From Bacillota bacterium (lineage in GTDB: Bacteria > Bacillota > Clostridia > Oscillospirales > Oscillospiraceae): 14,903 nt of DNA. The stretch spans positions 1 through 14,903 of the forward strand of contig JAEWML010000213.1 in NCBI GenBank assembly GCA_023393155.1, written 5' to 3'. How positions within the stretch are numbered: the stretch's first letter is position 1; every line of letters starts with the position of its first letter. A program made the translations under genes and the position numbers. Shown here piece by piece: positions 6,937 through 13,395 of this stretch. The notes beneath the pieces are model-generated. The model did no database searches. It saw nothing but the letters and a program-made list of their open reading frames with translations, and was not told the origin of the DNA.

Positions 6937-8292
6937 TTAGCTTTCGTAGCGCTTGGGGTCCTTGGGCAGGAAAATTTCCAGAATAAGCCCCACGACGAAC
7001 ACACCGGCCACCATGTTGTCCGCGAAGATGTCGCCGATCATGCTTGGCATGTAAGCAAAGAAACCGTCCACCTGCGTCACGCCCACGCCAAGGCAAAGGG
7101 AGGTTGCGGTGATCAGGGTGTTGCGGTTGCTCATGCCTGCCTCATGCATCATCTTGATGCCGGACATCATGATGGAGCCAAACATGATGACGGTGCAGCC
7201 GCCCAGCACGCAATCCGGAAGCGTGGTGAAAAACGCGCCGATAGGCGGAAACAGGCCGCCGAGAATCATCGCCAGAGCACCGAACATAATGCAGAAGCGA
7301 TTCACCACATGGGTCATGGAGATAAGCCCCACATTCTGGCTGAAGGAGGTGATGGGCGAACAGCCGAACACGCCGCCGGAAATCGCGGAAATGAATCCGT
7401 CCACACACAAAGAGCCGGAAACCTCCTTGGCGGTGATGTCCCGGCCAAGGCCGCCGGTGCAGGTGGCGGTGGTGTCGCCGATGGTTTCCACGGCGGAGAC
7501 GATGAATACAAGGCAGAAGGAGATGATGGAGCCAATTTCAAACTGTGGCTTGAACGCCGCCAATTGCGGAACGGCAATTACGCCGAGAGACTGCACGGTG
7601 GAGGACATTGTGTCGAAATCCACCATGCCGAAGAAAATAGAAACGATATAGCCCACCATCATACCAAACAGGACGTAAAGCTGCTTGGCGATTCCCTTGA
7701 GCGTGGTATGGAAGATAAACGCGGAAGCAAGGGTGATCACGGCCACAAGCAGATTCTGCCAGGAGCCCAGCGGGTAGGCGGAGGAGGAGGCAAAGGAGGA
7801 AACGCCCACGCTCAGGATGCTCAGACCGATGGAAACCACCACGCAGGCGGAGAGAATCGGCGTAATAATTTTGCGCCAGTATTTCGCCGTCAGGCCAAGG
7901 ACGCCCTCAAAGCAGCCTCCCACGATAATGGAGCCGACCATGATGCCGTAGTCCTTAGACGCCGCCGCCAGACAAGCGGCAAGGAAGGTAAAGCTAAGGC
8001 CCATGACAATCGGCAGACCGGAGCCGAGTATGCCAATGGGATAAAGCTGCACCAAGGTTCCGATTCCGGCGATAATCATGCAGTTTTGAATCAGGCGCGC
8101 CGTTTCTACCGCGGTAAAGGGCTGTCCATTGTACACTGCGACGGATGCGATAATGATGAGCGGTGTCACATTTGCCACGAACATGGCAAGCACATGCTGC
8201 AGGCCGAAGGGAATTGCTTTGCCAATGGGGACCCGGCCGTCCAGGCGGTAGACGTTCTCTACACTGACGTCCTCCGAACGCGAAATTTTCAT
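6937..8292 (-). CDS. NCS2 family nucleobase permease, probably purine/xanthine type
   Basis: This 451-residue multi-pass membrane protein should import a nucleobase with a cation. NCS2 signatures are GLQHVLAMFVANVTP (30-44), SAVETIGDTT (266-275) with the substrate-site glutamate Glu269, and SFSQNVGLISMTHVVNR (316-332). The last matches the NCS2 signature QNxGxxxxT. Gln at the first position is the form seen in xanthine and urate carriers, which suggests a purine rather than uracil; that is inference. Around a dozen hydrophobic helices are apparent. The length is normal. The gene is a single transcription unit with its own promoter. A ribosome site AAGGAGC lies ten bases before the ATG. Confidence 0.93.
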   Translation of the reverse strand: MKISRSEDVSVENVYRLDGRVPIGKAIPFGLQHVLAMFVANVTPLIIIASVAVYNGQPFTAVETARLIQNCMIIAGIGTLVQLYPIGILGSGLPIVMGLSFTFLAACLAAASKDYGIMVGSIIVGGCFEGVLGLTAKYWRKIITPILSACVVVSIGLSILSVGVSSFASSSAYPLGSWQNLLVAVITLASAFIFHTTLKGIAKQLYVLFGMMVGYIVSIFFGMVDFDTMSSTVQSLGVIAVPQLAAFKPQFEIGSIISFCLVFIVSAVETIGDTTATCTGGLGRDITAKEVSGSLCVDGFISAISGGVFGCSPITSFSQNVGLISMTHVVNRFCIMFGALAMILGGLFPPIGAFFTTLPDCVLGGCTVIMFGSIMMSGIKMMHEAGMSNRNTLITATSLCLGVGVTQVDGFFAYMPSMIGDIFADNMVAGVFVVGLILEIFLPKDPKRYES

Positions 8293-8406
8293 GATCTTAC
8301 AAGCTCCTTTTATTTTTTTGCCAAACCGAAAAATCGGCGGAATGCCGCAAATACGAAAAGGGAAACAAAAGTTATTTGTAACATTCCAATAAATTGGCCT
8401 TTGATT

Positions 8407-8435
8407 AGTATAGAAGGTTGACCTTTAAAATGCAA
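8407..8435 (-). promoter_or_regulatory. Promoter of the NCS2 permease with a palindrome in the spacer
   Basis: On the minus strand, TTGCAT (8435-8430), a 17-bp spacer and TATACT (8412-8407) form a good promoter. Inside the spacer lies a 12-bp palindrome, AAGGTTGACCTT on the plus strand (8414-8425), with two central bases. That position is typical of a repressor site. Transcription would start near 8400, giving a leader of about 108 nt. I looked for purine riboswitch core sequences in that leader and did not find them. The 8436-8530 stretch is AT-rich with no evident gene. Confidence 0.75.
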
Positions 8436-8530
8436 TACTTTTTATTAGATATAAAAAATATTTTTTATTTAAAGACGCCCGCGCCCTGTAAACCAAAAAG
8501 AGCCTGAAAAAGAGGAAACGGCACGAATAA

Positions 8531-8581
8531 GACGCCGGGGAAAAGACCGCCGCGTCAAGCGGCGGCCTTTTCCCCGGCGTC
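8531..8581. terminator. Very long hairpin just after the last gene of the pst operon, probable bidirectional terminator
   Basis: Arms 8531-8553 and 8559-8581 form 23 base pairs with a single mismatch (A8546 opposite C8566) around a GTCAA loop. The inner part alone has the classic form AAAA, GC-rich stem, TTTT on both strands, with a further GACGCCGGGG/CCCCGGCGTC pairing outside it. It starts seven bases beyond the stop of the HAD gene. There is no long T-tract outside the full stem. Termination is the likeliest role; stabilising the operon's 3' end is another. Confidence 0.75.
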
Positions 8582-8587
8582 GGGCTG

Positions 8588-9055
8588 TTAGCTGCGCAGC
8601 GTGGCGCGCAGGCGGTTGGGCTTTAGCAGCAGGTCCAGCGCGTCGAGAGGGGAAGCCACCAGCACGTCGGCGTGAGACAGCAGGGCGGGGCACAGACCCT
8701 CCCGCTCCAAAACGGCGACGCGCAGCGCCGCGGCGTCAAACATCTGGATATCGTTAAAGCCGTTGCCCACGCACAGGATTCCCCCGTCCATCCCCCGGAC
8801 AATGGATTCCTTGCACAGGGCGGCCCCCGCCTGTGAAAAGGTCTGCACGGCGATGCCCAGCGGATCGCACTGGGCGCGGACGGTTCCGTAGGTGTCCGCC
8901 GTGAGCACGGTGACAGTGACGGACTCCCGCAGCTTTGCGATGCGCTCGGCGACGCCGGGCAGCAGCGCCCCGTCCACGGCGATGGTGCCGTTATAGTCCA
9001 GAACCACATGGTCGATTTTAACCGGCGCACGGCCGGGAATTTCAATGTTCAGCAT
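8588..9055 (-). CDS. Small HAD-fold protein, soluble P-type ATPase-like (COG4087 type)
   Basis: This 155-residue protein is a minimal HAD fold without a cap or membrane segments. Motif I is LDYNGTIAVDG with nucleophile Asp20; the usual second Asp is Asn22. Motif II is LTADTYGT (Thr52). The acidic motif is GNGFND (97-102) where classical enzymes have GDGxND. The C-terminal LDALDLLLKPNRLRATLR is typical of the soluble P-type-ATPase-like group as I recall it. Substrate and activity are unknown, and the Asn at the acid/base position makes ordinary phosphatase activity doubtful. It begins 15 nt after pstB with AAAGGAGC as ribosome site, so it is very likely part of the phosphate-uptake operon. Confidence 0.82.
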   Translation of the reverse strand: MLNIEIPGRAPVKIDHVVLDYNGTIAVDGALLPGVAERIAKLRESVTVTVLTADTYGTVRAQCDPLGIAVQTFSQAGAALCKESIVRGMDGGILCVGNGFNDIQMFDAAALRVAVLEREGLCPALLSHADVLVASPLDALDLLLKPNRLRATLRS

Positions 9056-9070
9056 AATGCTCCTTTCAAC

Positions 9071-9820
9071 TCAGCCGTAGACGCCGCTTAAAAAGGCTTT
9101 GGTTTCCTCCTGCCGGGGCTGGAGAAACAGTGCGTCTTTTTCTCCGAACTCCACCAGCCTTCCATTGTTAAAAAAGGCCGTGTAGTCGGCAATCCGGCGG
9201 GCCTGGGCGATATTGTGGGTGACGAGAATCACGGTGTAGGTTTCCCTCAGCTTTAAAAGCATGGCCTCAATGGCCTCGATGCTTTTGACATCCAATGCGG
9301 AGCAGGGCTCGTCCAGCAGCAGCACCTCCGGTTCCGCGGTCAGCGCCCGGGCAATGCACAGCCGCTGCTGCTGCCCGCCGGAAAGCTTTAGGGCGCTTTT
9401 GTCAAGGCGGTCCTTTACCTCTTCATAAAGACCAGCCAGCTCCAGCTTTTCCCGCACCACCGTGTCCAGCCGTTCCTTGTTCTGCATACCGTAATAGCGA
9501 AGGGCAAAGGTCATGTTCTTGTAAATGGAAAAGGGAAACGGGGCGGGCGTTTGAAAAACCAGCCCCACCCGGCGGCGCAGCTCCTCCGGGGGAAGCCTGC
9601 GCACGTCGTCGCCGTTTAGCAGAATCTGCCCCTCCACAGCCGCGCCCGGCTCCTCCTCCAGCATGCGGTTCATCGCCCGCAGCAGGGTGGTTTTCCCGCA
9701 GCCGGACGGGCCGATGACGGCGGTAATCCGGTTTTTGGGGAAGGAGAGGGATACCTGCTCCAGCACGGGCTTTTTGTCATAAGATACAGTGACCCCGTTT
9801 AACGTCAGGATTGTTTCCAA
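9071..9820 (-). CDS. pstB: Phosphate ABC transporter ATP-binding protein PstB
   Basis: PstB hydrolyses ATP to drive phosphate import through PstC/PstA at the inner face of the membrane. The 249-residue form has Walker A GPSGCGKTT (37-45), Q-loop VFQTPAPFP with Gln90, ABC signature LSGGQQQR (146-153), Walker B VLLLDEP (166-172) and the switch histidine in VTHN (His202). PFPFSIYKN is close to the PstB-type PFPMSIYDN. I chose a TTG start at 9820 because AAAGGAGGA lies seven bases upstream and the protein then has the family length; the upstream part of the open frame is read-through of pstA sequence. The start lies inside the end of pstA (16-nt overlap), indicating translational coupling. Confidence 0.93.
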   Translation of the reverse strand: METILTLNGVTVSYDKKPVLEQVSLSFPKNRITAVIGPSGCGKTTLLRAMNRMLEEEPGAAVEGQILLNGDDVRRLPPEELRRRVGLVFQTPAPFPFSIYKNMTFALRYYGMQNKERLDTVVREKLELAGLYEEVKDRLDKSALKLSGGQQQRLCIARALTAEPEVLLLDEPCSALDVKSIEAIEAMLLKLRETYTVILVTHNIAQARRIADYTAFFNNGRLVEFGEKDALFLQPRQEETKAFLSGVYG

Positions 9821-10644
9821 GCCCGATTCCTCCTTTTGGCATACAAGGCTGCCAGAAAATTGCTGAGCAGCACCACCATCATCAGCACGAATGCAGTGCC
9901 GTAGGCCTGCGGCATGGAGGTGCCCTGCGCCAGCAGAAGATAGAGATGGAGCGGCAGCGCCATGGCGGGCTTTGTGAGGGATACCGGCATCGCCGCGTAG
10001 GCCACGCCCCCGGTAAACATCAGCGGGGCGGTGGCCCCCATGGCATAGCAGGCGCCAAGAATCACGCCGGATACCAGCTCGCCGCGGCAGGCGGGCAGGA
10101 CAATTTTCCAAATGGTGTAGGACTTTGAGCAGCCCAGCGCGTAGGCGGACTGGGTCAGCGCGGGCGGCAGTTCCCGAAACGCCTTTTCTGCCCGGACCTC
10201 GATAAAGGGCAGAATCATGATTGCCAGCGCCACGCCCGCGGACAAAACACAGCGGCCCAAGCCCAGAGAGCGCACCAACAGGCTGTATGCAAACAAGCCC
10301 AGCACAATGGACGGAATGCCCGCGATGTTCTGAATCACCATCTGAATTGCCGTCCGCAGCAGCTTGCTCCGGCAGAAAAAGACAAGATACAGCGCGGTAG
10401 CCACGGCGGGAATCCCCCCGAGGACCACCGCCGTTGCCGTGAAGCAGAGGCTGCCCGCGATGGCGGGCCAGATTCCGCCCTCGGACCCCAGCACCGACCC
10501 GCTGGGAGAGGCGGTGAGAAATTCCCAGGTGATGACATGGCCGCCCTGTACAAACACATAGCCGAACAGAAAGAGGATGACGGCGGAAACCATCGCCATG
10601 CTGAGATACGCCCAGCTTCGGACAAGGAAGGCTCTGAATTTCAT
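9805..10644 (-). CDS. pstA: Phosphate ABC transporter permease PstA
   Basis: PstA is one of the two membrane subunits forming the phosphate channel. The 279-residue protein has about six hydrophobic helices. IAGIPSIVLGLFAY (107-120) and the ATPase-coupling EAA-type loop (about 162-184, ending SYTIWKIVLP) are visible, as is GATAPLMFTG (203-212), typical of PstA. The ATG at 10644 is chosen because GGAGGG lies eight bases upstream and it follows the pstC stop by only four bases. Upstream residues in the same open frame are out-of-frame pstC sequence. Confidence 0.93.
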   Translation of the reverse strand: MKFRAFLVRSWAYLSMAMVSAVILFLFGYVFVQGGHVITWEFLTASPSGSVLGSEGGIWPAIAGSLCFTATAVVLGGIPAVATALYLVFFCRSKLLRTAIQMVIQNIAGIPSIVLGLFAYSLLVRSLGLGRCVLSAGVALAIMILPFIEVRAEKAFRELPPALTQSAYALGCSKSYTIWKIVLPACRGELVSGVILGACYAMGATAPLMFTGGVAYAAMPVSLTKPAMALPLHLYLLLAQGTSMPQAYGTAFVLMMVVLLSNFLAALYAKRRNRAWKQS

Positions 10645-10648
10645 CGGC

Positions 10649-11527
10649 TCAGCCCTCCAGCCGCAGCAGGCGGCGGCGCAGCAGGGCAATGCCTGTGTTG
10701 ATTGCCAGCAGAATTCCCATGAGTACCAGCCCCGCCGCGTACAGCGCGTGATAGTGGGTGCTGCCCACCGCTGCCGTTCCCATTTCCAGCGCAATTAAAG
10801 AGGCAATTGTCTCCCCTTTGCCAAGCAGGGAGGGAAACACGCCCGCGTTTCCCATCACCATCATCACGGCCATGGTTTCTCCCATGGCCCGCCCCACCGC
10901 CAAAACCACGCTCAATAAAATGTTTCGGACGGAGAGGGGGAGAATCACGTGGGCCACCGTGTGCCAATAGGAAATGCCCAGCGCGTTTGCGGCGGACAGG
11001 TATCTTTGGCGCATGGTCAGCATGGTTTCGCAGCAGGCGGAAACCAAAAACGGAAGCAGCATCACCGCCAGCAAAATGGCGGCCGCCAGAACGGAATGGC
11101 CGCTGCTGGAAAGGCGGAGCCGCTGAAACAGCGGCACCAGCACGCAAAGGCCGATAAACCCGTAGATAACAGACGGAATCCCCGCCAGCAGGTCAATCAT
11201 GGAGCACAGCAGGCCCCGGGTGTTTTCAGACACCGCGCAGGAGAGAAACACCGCCGTGCCAACGCCCGCCGCCACGGCAAGCGCGATGGCGACCACGGAA
11301 ACGTACAGGGTTCCCGCAATGTAGTTCCCGATTCCGTAGGACGCGCCGGTACCATAGTCCACGGGCATCCACCGCTGCCCCAGCAAAAAGTCCGCCAGGG
11401 CGATTTCCTGAAAGGCGGGAAGCGATTCCCGGACAATAAAAATCAGCACAAACGCCAGAGACAGCACGGTCAGGGCTGTCAGCAGACAAATCAGGCCGGG
11501 AAACAAAACGTTCCCAATTTTCCGCAT
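10649..11527 (-). CDS. pstC: Phosphate ABC transporter permease PstC
   Basis: PstC pairs with PstA to form the membrane channel. The 292-residue protein has a first membrane helix at about 8-32, then a periplasm-type loop with RESLPAF and YGIGNYIAGTL. LLAGIPSVIYGFIGL (113-127), the EAA-type coupling loop (about 175-198) and VGRAMGETMAVMMVMGN (211-227) are strong PstC marks. The ATG at 11527 is favoured over the in-frame ATG at 11548 because GGAGGG lies six bases before it. A strong hairpin (11562-11595) separates it from pstS. Confidence 0.93.
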   Translation of the reverse strand: MRKIGNVLFPGLICLLTALTVLSLAFVLIFIVRESLPAFQEIALADFLLGQRWMPVDYGTGASYGIGNYIAGTLYVSVVAIALAVAAGVGTAVFLSCAVSENTRGLLCSMIDLLAGIPSVIYGFIGLCVLVPLFQRLRLSSSGHSVLAAAILLAVMLLPFLVSACCETMLTMRQRYLSAANALGISYWHTVAHVILPLSVRNILLSVVLAVGRAMGETMAVMMVMGNAGVFPSLLGKGETIASLIALEMGTAAVGSTHYHALYAAGLVLMGILLAINTGIALLRRRLLRLEG

Positions 11528-11561
11528 CACGATCCCTCCGGTTCTCATTTTATAGCAGGAC

Positions 11562-11595
11562 AAACGCTGCCATTGTGGTGACAATGGCAGCGTTT
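11562..11595. terminator. Intercistronic hairpin between pstS and pstC, probable partial terminator or mRNA-stabilising stem
   Basis: A perfect 15-bp inverted repeat AAACGCTGCCATTGT (11562-11576 with 11581-11595) has a 4-base loop. On the minus strand it is followed by only TTTG, a weak T-tract. It lies 33 nt beyond the pstS stop and 34 nt before the pstC start. Such a position usually lets the binding-protein gene be expressed above the transporter genes. Confidence 0.8.
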
Positions 11596-11628
11596 TCCGG
11601 ACAGAATAGATTTCCGGGCCTTTAAAAA

Positions 11629-12576
11629 TCACGCCGTGAAGGCGGGAATGTAGCCGTTGTCCTCCACCACCTTGTAGCCCGCGTCGGAAAACACATAGTC
11701 CACAAAGGCCTGCTGGGAGGGGGTCAGGGCTTTGCCGGTGACAAACATGATGGGGCGCTGCACGGTATAGTCCCCGCTGATAATGGTATCCTCATTGGCC
11801 TCCACGCCGTCCACCTTCATCGCAAACAGCACCTGACTGTTCTGATTTGCCTTGTTATAGGCGCCGAAGCCCGCATAGCCGATGCCCCACGGGTCGTTCG
11901 CGATGTTGGTGGCCAGCTCCGTCATGGAAGCGGACTGGGTGGCGGAGGCAGTTACCTCGCTGTCGCCCATAATGGACTTCTGGAATACCTCATAGGCGCC
12001 GCCGGACAGATCCCGGATGTACACATTGATTGTTTCGGAGGGGAGAGAGGCGTCAACCTCGTTCCAGGTGGAAAGCTCACCGCTGAAAATCTGGTGGATG
12101 GTATCGGTGGACAAATCGTCCGTCAGGCCGCAGAGGGGGTTTTGCGTGTTGACGGAGACGGTCAAAGCGTCCTTGGCCACCACATATTCGGTGTACCCCG
12201 CGCCCAGGGCTTCCTTTTCGGAATCCTTGATGCTGCGGGCAATCATGCCGAAATCGCAGGTGCCGTCAATCACGGCGCTGGCGCCCACGCCGGAGCCGCC
12301 GGGGGCGACATAGATGGAGATATTGTCCCCGGGGAACGCGGCGTCCACTTTATCCCAGGTGACATATTCATCCGTGAAGGAAGAAGCCAGAGAAGAGATG
12401 ATGGGATAGAGCGAGGTGGACCCGCAGAAGAGAATGCTGCTCTCAAAAGCCGTATCGCCCGGGGCGGAAGAAGCGCTGACGCCGGGGGCGGAGGACGCAG
12501 AGGGCGCGGGACTTCCACACGCAGTCAAAGACAGCAGCATGGCGGTTGCAAGAAGAGCGGTAAGAACTTTTTTCAT
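11629..12576 (-). CDS. pstS: Phosphate-binding lipoprotein PstS
   Basis: PstS captures phosphate outside the membrane and delivers it to PstC/PstA. The 315-residue precursor has a lipoprotein signal ending LSLTAC (Cys20), then a flexible linker with SASSAPG twice. The binding-protein domain includes FCGSTSLYPI (50-59), GGSGVGASAVIDGTCDFGM (93-111) and VAKDALTVSVN (133-143). The segment aligning with the usual RxxGSGT phosphate loop is RDLSGGAYEVF (188-198), so Ser/Gly are swapped and Thr is replaced by Ala. The start at 12576 is set by GGAGG nine bases upstream and the signal peptide; the longer open frame upstream is promoter region. It is the first gene of pstSCAB. No phoU, phoB or phoR gene is in the window. 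Confidence 0.92.
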   Translation of the reverse strand: MKKVLTALLATAMLLSLTACGSPAPSASSAPGVSASSAPGDTAFESSILFCGSTSLYPIISSLASSFTDEYVTWDKVDAAFPGDNISIYVAPGGSGVGASAVIDGTCDFGMIARSIKDSEKEALGAGYTEYVVAKDALTVSVNTQNPLCGLTDDLSTDTIHQIFSGELSTWNEVDASLPSETINVYIRDLSGGAYEVFQKSIMGDSEVTASATQSASMTELATNIANDPWGIGYAGFGAYNKANQNSQVLFAMKVDGVEANEDTIISGDYTVQRPIMFVTGKALTPSQQAFVDYVFSDAGYKVVEDNGYIPAFTA

Positions 12577-12634
12577 GGTACAATGCCTCCAAAATTTTAT
12601 TTCCTTCCAAAAATTAAGCATACAGGTAATATCT

Positions 12635-12663
12635 ACCTTATTCAAATTTAAAGATGAAGTCAA
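12635..12663 (-). promoter_or_regulatory. Weak candidate promoter of pstS
   Basis: On the minus strand, TTGACT (12663-12658), a 17-bp spacer and TAAGGT (12640-12635) are the best match. The -10 is poor, which fits an activator-dependent promoter. A second hexamer TTGACA lies 18 bp further upstream (12681-12676), giving a direct repeat. Whether this is a phosphate-response activator site is a guess; spacing does not match the 11-bp pho-box period. Confidence 0.4.
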
Positions 12664-12691
12664 ATCGATAATTCCTGTCAATACAAATACA

Positions 12692-12708
12692 TATCGCAAT
12701 TTGCGATA
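12692..12708. promoter_or_regulatory. Palindromic operator candidate upstream of pstS
   Basis: TATCGCAA-T-TTGCGATA is a perfect inverted repeat with 8-bp arms and one central base. It lies about 30 bp upstream of the putative pstS -35 region, an activator-like position. I do not recognise the cognate regulator. Confidence 0.55.
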
Positions 12709-12750
12709 ATAAGCGGCTGTACTCAACGGACTTTGCCTATATTCGCGCAA

Positions 12751-13074
12751 AGGGCGCGGCTGTGCCGAAGGGGGGTTGAACCAAAAGTCTATTTGTGGGG
12801 AAATAAAGAAAATAAAGTAGATAAATGGGCCTTAAAAGAAAGGTGCGAAATTCCCAAAAAAGCCGAAATTATAAGAGCTTGAATTGCTTATGTCATTAAG
12901 GAGAAATTTTAAAGGTTTAGTAGTCAATAATAACAAATTTTGATAAAATAAAGGGGAATAGTTGCAATTTTAAAGAGAATGAATTAAAGTTAATAAAATG
13001 TCTGGAAAAATAAGCGGGGGCATCTAAGAATAAAAAACGAAATTTTATAGAAACATTTGGCGTTGTCGATAAAA
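12751..13074. other. AT-rich intergenic stretch without a supportable gene
   Basis: Apart from its GC-rich first ~30 bases, this stretch is dominated by A/T runs, unlike the GC-rich coding sequence on both sides. An 84-codon frame on the minus strand (12917-13171) lacks a ribosome site and family features and covers the SLH-gene promoter, so I do not call it. An AAGGAG at about 12898 has no start codon at useful distance. I see no tRNA, tandem repeat or IS end. Confidence 0.6.
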
Positions 13075-13093
13075 AATTCGGCATTACCGAATT
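13075..13093. promoter_or_regulatory. Inverted repeat just upstream of the SLH-gene promoter
   Basis: AATTCGG-CATTA-CCGAATT has perfect 7-bp arms. It ends seven bases before the -35 hexamer. It is nested within a second, wider inverted pair TTGTCG (13063-13068) / CGACAA (13105-13110). It is a plausible regulator site; the protein is unknown. Confidence 0.45.
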
Positions 13094-13099
13094 CTGGGA

Positions 13100-13128
13100 T
13101 TGACCGACAAAATTTACCAAACTATAAT
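13100..13128 (+). promoter_or_regulatory. Near-consensus promoter of the SLH surface-protein gene
   Basis: TTGACC (13100-13105), a 17-bp spacer and a perfect TATAAT (13123-13128) form one of the best promoters in the window. Transcription should begin near 13135, leaving a long leader of about 260 nt before the ATG at 13396. Confidence 0.85.
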
Positions 13129-13134
13129 AAAATG

Positions 13135-13395
13135 AAAGTAAGCTAAGCCCTGCGGCGTGCCCTGTGGGCAATTCTTTTTAAAAACCGTTATATTCAAACG
13201 GGTATAACGAAAAACCTCGCCCCGGGGGTTGCAGGCTGCGGGATGAAGGTGTAAAGGAACGGTGCTTTCCGGAAAAACGCCTTGAGAGTAGGCTTCCGGG
13301 ACGGCACTTAACAGCGGGTGAGAAGGAAAGGCCGTTCAAGCCGCGAAAAATGCTTTGTAAATACGCCCCGGCCAAGCTGCGTAAGGAGGAGCACC
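13135..13395 (+). ncRNA. Structured 5' leader, candidate cis-regulatory RNA of unknown class
   Basis: The region between the predicted transcript start and the SLH gene is far more GC-rich than the DNA before it and has several self-complementary segments. These are TGCCC/GGGCA (13158-13162, 13166-13170) followed by a T-run; CGTTATA/TATAACG (13186-13192, 13203-13209); and a compound arm made of GTGC/GCAC (13262-13265, 13304-13307), CCGGAA/TTCCGG (13269-13274, 13294-13299) and GCCT/AGGC (13279-13282, 13290-13293) with loop TGAGAGT. GAACG/CGTTC (13257-13261, 13333-13337) can close a multi-branch around it. I compared it from memory with c-di-GMP-I, ydaO, cobalamin, FMN, TPP, SAM and purine classes and saw no hallmark match. 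Confidence 0.5.

Noticed and set aside
8293..8400. Possible purine riboswitch in the permease leader
   Set aside because: Small stems exist (for example GCGG/CCGC and CCGA/TCGG), but the conserved purine-aptamer loop sequences were not found and the leader is short.
7144..8421. A 425-codon plus-strand frame opposite the NCS2 permease
   Set aside because: His/Asp/Gly/Asn-rich sequence typical of an antisense shadow. The minus strand encodes a clear permease with all family motifs.
10949..11581. Plus-strand frame opposite pstC (also 12094-12651 opposite pstS)
   Set aside because: Shadow frames with biased composition; pstC and pstS are certain.
12676..12681. TTGACA as the pstS -35 box
   Set aside because: No acceptable -10 hexamer lies 16-18 bp downstream; the neighbouring TTGACT fits slightly better.
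12917..13171. An 84-codon minus-strand frame in the AT-rich gap
   Set aside because: No ribosome site, Phe/Leu/Ser-rich composition expected from AT-rich DNA, and it overlaps the strong promoter on the other strand.
13200..13395. Leader of the SLH gene as a c-di-GMP, ydaO or cobalamin riboswitch
   Set aside because: Hallmarks such as the c-di-GMP-I GCAAAGCC segment, the ydaO GCTAACCTCGTAAGCG tail and the cobalamin B12 box are missing, so it is reported as unclassified.
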